Shown here: piece by piece, positions 13,046-14,677 of the stretch | Numbering within the stretch: the first letter of the stretch is position 1 | How the letters are laid out: every line of letters starts with the position of its first letter | Source: CAZCPB01 sp964540295 | GTDB lineage: Bacteria > Planctomycetota > Phycisphaerae > Phycisphaerales > UBA1924 | NCBI GenBank assembly: GCA_964540295.1 | Contig: CAZIMT010000084.1 | Span: 1-14,677 of the forward strand | Direction: 5' to 3' | Length of the DNA stretch: 14,677 bases | The notes under the pieces: generated by a model | The model's database searches: none | Told to the model about the DNA's origin: nothing | The model's input: only the letters and a program-made list of their open reading frames with translations | Translations under genes and position numbers: made by a program

Positions 13046-14538
13046 TGGAGCACGCTCCGGGCCTCGGACCACTCGCCGTCGAGGACGATGCGGGCGAGGT
13101 GCTCGGGGTCGGCGTGCTGGAAGTGGTCGGGGACTTCCTGGCCCATGGTCAGCGCGCTGATGGCGAGGCCGGTGCGTCGGGCGAGGTTGAGGACGGGGCC
13201 AAAATGCACGGCCTCGTCGGCCTTGCTGAGAATGACCCGGTCGGGATTAAGGGTGGCGAAACGGTCGGCGGTGCTCAGCATGACAGGCTCGGAAACGGTG
13301 AGCGAGAGAGTGAGGTGGGTTTCGTGCGGTCGGGCGGCAGCAAGGTAGGCCGAGAGTTCGTGGAGGCGGGTGGTATCGTTCTGCGATCGACCTGCGGTGT
13401 CGATGAGGATGAGGTCGCAGTCGTTGAACGCGTCGCACGCGGCGGGCATGTCTTGGGGGGCGAGGACGACTCGGAGCGGGATGGCAAGGATACCGGCGTA
13501 GGTGCGGAGCTGCTCGACGGCGGCGATGCGGTAGGTGTCGCAGGTGATGAGCCCGACGCGCAGGCCTTGCTTGAGCTTGGCGTGGGCGGCGAGCTTGGCG
13601 ATGGTGGTGGTTTTGCCCACACCGGTGGGGCCGATGAGGGCGATGGTGGTCGGTCGTCCGTCGAGGGTGCGGCCTGTGAGCTGGGGGGGCGTGGTTTGGA
13701 TCTCGCTCGTGATGTGGCGGAGGAGTGTCTCGCGGACGATGGAAGAATCGGCGAGCTCGGGCTCAGAGAGTTCATCGCGGACACGAGAGGCGAGTTCTTC
13801 GGCGATGTCTGAGCCAACGCCGGTCTCGATGAGGCGCATGTAGTTGGCGAAGAGCGGCTCGCTCATGGGGCCGAGGGTGAGTACAGCCGAACTGGCGGGC
13901 GGTGGGCGGTTTGCGATTCGTGATGCGCCGTGCCGGGTTGTTTGTAAGACTTGAGATACCAAGCGTTTAATACTGGTGATCTCGTCTTCGAGGATAAGGC
14001 GGGTGGAGGAGTCGGTGGGGCGGAAGGCGACTCGATTGGCGAGGGCCTGAGCGCCGGAGAGCGGTTGATCTTGGGGCGTGAAGGTGGTCAGTAGCGAGTG
14101 CGGGCGCGAGGCGACAGGGGCGGTTGCACGAGAGGTCACAGGGCGTGTGACGATCACCGGCGCGAGGTGTTCGTGCGAGACGGGGCGCGGTTTGAGCGAA
14201 TAGGTTGGAGTTGAGATTTGAGTTGGGATTTGGGTTGGCGATTGGGTTGGCGATGGGATCGAGGGTTGAGGGTTCGGTTGCAAGAGGGCGGGCGAATGGT
14301 CGAGGGTCGCGGTGATCTCGACCATGGGTTTGCCGCCGACGCCCATGATGCCGCCGTATTTGAAGGCGCGGGTTTTGAGGATGACGGCGTCCTTGCCGAG
14401 GTTTTTTTTGACCTCTGCCAGCGCTTCGGCCATGGTTCGCCCGCGGTAGATTTTGGGGGTTGAGTCGGGCATGGCGGGCGGGTCGGAGGGCGGCGCAGTG
14501 GCAGAATACACGCGAGGTCGCGCGGTGGGATCATCCAT
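13042..14538 (-). CDS. flhF: FlhF, SRP-type GTPase for flagellar placement
   Basis: FlhF is a membrane-associated GTPase of the SRP family that sets where the flagellum is built. The 498-residue protein has the N-terminal domain beginning at about 28 (KIYRGRTMAEALAEVKKNLG), a Pro/Thr/Gln-rich linker (about 80-160), the helical N-domain (about 225-290) and the G domain: G1 GPTGVGKT (303-310), DTYR (334-337), DTAGRS (380-385), SKAD (438-441; TKxD is more usual) and closing loop GQEVPDHF (466-473). ATG 14538 is the longest ATG start; Met23 (14472) would remove a Pro-rich tail and fits the family N-terminus better. Neither start has a Shine-Dalgarno, and a run of eight C lies 7-14 bases before the first. 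The stop overlaps the flhG start. An flhA gene, often next upstream, is not visible in the remaining 139 bases. Long plus-strand frames opposite this gene are shadows. Confidence 0.93.
   Translation of the reverse strand: MDDPTARPRVYSATAPPSDPPAMPDSTPKIYRGRTMAEALAEVKKNLGKDAVILKTRAFKYGGIMGVGGKPMVEITATLDHSPALLQPNPQPSIPSPTQSPTQIPTQISTPTYSLKPRPVSHEHLAPVIVTRPVTSRATAPVASRPHSLLTTFTPQDQPLSGAQALANRVAFRPTDSSTRLILEDEITSIKRLVSQVLQTTRHGASRIANRPPPASSAVLTLGPMSEPLFANYMRLIETGVGSDIAEELASRVRDELSEPELADSSIVRETLLRHITSEIQTTPPQLTGRTLDGRPTTIALIGPTGVGKTTTIAKLAAHAKLKQGLRVGLITCDTYRIAAVEQLRTYAGILAIPLRVVLAPQDMPAACDAFNDCDLILIDTAGRSQNDTTRLHELSAYLAAARPHETHLTLSLTVSEPVMLSTADRFATLNPDRVILSKADEAVHFGPVLNLARRTGLAISALTMGQEVPDHFQHADPEHLARIVLDGEWSEARSVLQ
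14232..14254 (-). repeat. 12-base period repeat in flhF linker
   Basis: GGGTTGGCGAT occurs at 14232-14242 and 14244-14254, a period of 12 bases. It encodes SPTQ-SPTQ, followed by the degenerate unit IPTQ. It lies in the disordered linker, so length changes would be tolerated. Confidence 0.75.
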
Positions 14539-14677
14539 CGGCTTGGGGGGGGAGTTTTCGAGAGTCGCGCGAGGCGGATGTTTTTATCGCACGCGAATGG
14601 CGCGTCGGTGTCTTCTGCGGCTCGGAGCGCGGGTGTTCTAGTTTGAGTCGGAGCAGAGAGATGGCGGGGTAGAAGGG
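14539..14677. other. Leader of the flhF operon, window edge
   Basis: No recognisable gene. A minus-strand frame is open from the window edge to a stop at 14531-14533 that overlaps the flhF start by eight bases, but its peptide resembles no flagellar protein I know and the codon use is mixed. A run of eight G (14545-14552) is the notable feature. A promoter could lie here but I cannot define one. Confidence 0.4.

Noticed and set aside
12883..13812. 309-residue plus-strand frame opposite flhF and flhG
   Set aside because: Gly/Glu/Val-rich low-complexity shadow; the minus strand carries clear FlhF and FlhG motifs.
14531..14677. Possible end of an upstream minus-strand gene such as flhA
   Set aside because: The frame is open from the edge, but the 48-residue peptide shows no FlhA C-terminal features and codon use is mixed.
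1..14677. CRISPR arrays, tRNA/rRNA genes and insertion sequences
   Set aside because: No regularly spaced repeats, no cloverleaf-type sequence with the GTTCGANNC arm in context, and no transposase were found on reading both strands.

Overview
The window looks like chromosomal DNA from a planctomycete, most likely class Phycisphaerae. The base composition is GC-rich (roughly 60-65% by eye). A secreted beta-propeller protein ends in the Cys-flanked dockerin repeats typical of that group. Several conserved-hypothetical proteins have planctomycete-like sequences, and the flagellar regulatory genes are in the order flhF-flhG-(small membrane protein)-fliA. I see no tRNA, rRNA, CRISPR array, transposase or phage gene, so this is an ordinary chromosomal stretch rather than an island.

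Left part (1-5584): a leftward gene for a TIM-barrel-like protein diverges from a rightward gene for a 95-residue conserved protein. A gene-free stretch with several hairpins follows (1257-1779). Next come two translationally coupled envelope genes: a lipoprotein-like PD40 beta-propeller protein and a CsgG/TolB-N-like lipoprotein. After an A-tract-rich gap lies a complete XerC-type tyrosine recombinase with an unusual N-domain insertion, closed by a clear intrinsic terminator.

Middle part (5594-9461): on the minus strand, folK (dihydropteridine pyrophosphokinase) lies just upstream of a membrane-anchored protein with a cysteine-less redoxin-like C-terminal domain. Facing away from folK is a plus-strand gene for the secreted beta-propeller/dockerin protein, ended by a terminator with a perfect 15-bp stem.

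Right part (9538-14677): all genes are on the minus strand. A four-helix membrane protein and a small XRE regulator form an overlapping two-gene unit. Its promoter is embedded in a cluster of GTCAA/TTGAC inverted repeats that probably form an autoregulatory operator. Upstream of it, behind its own terminator, are fliA (sigma-28), a two-helix membrane protein, flhG and flhF, the regulators of flagellar placement, number and late-gene transcription. No flagellar structural gene is visible.

The most unusual signals are: strong enrichment of the palindrome GCGATCGC (10 exact copies); a pair of adjacent lipoproteins that look like the two folds of TolB on separate polypeptides; the operator cluster of the XRE/membrane pair; and repeat or slippage-prone tracts in and before flhF.
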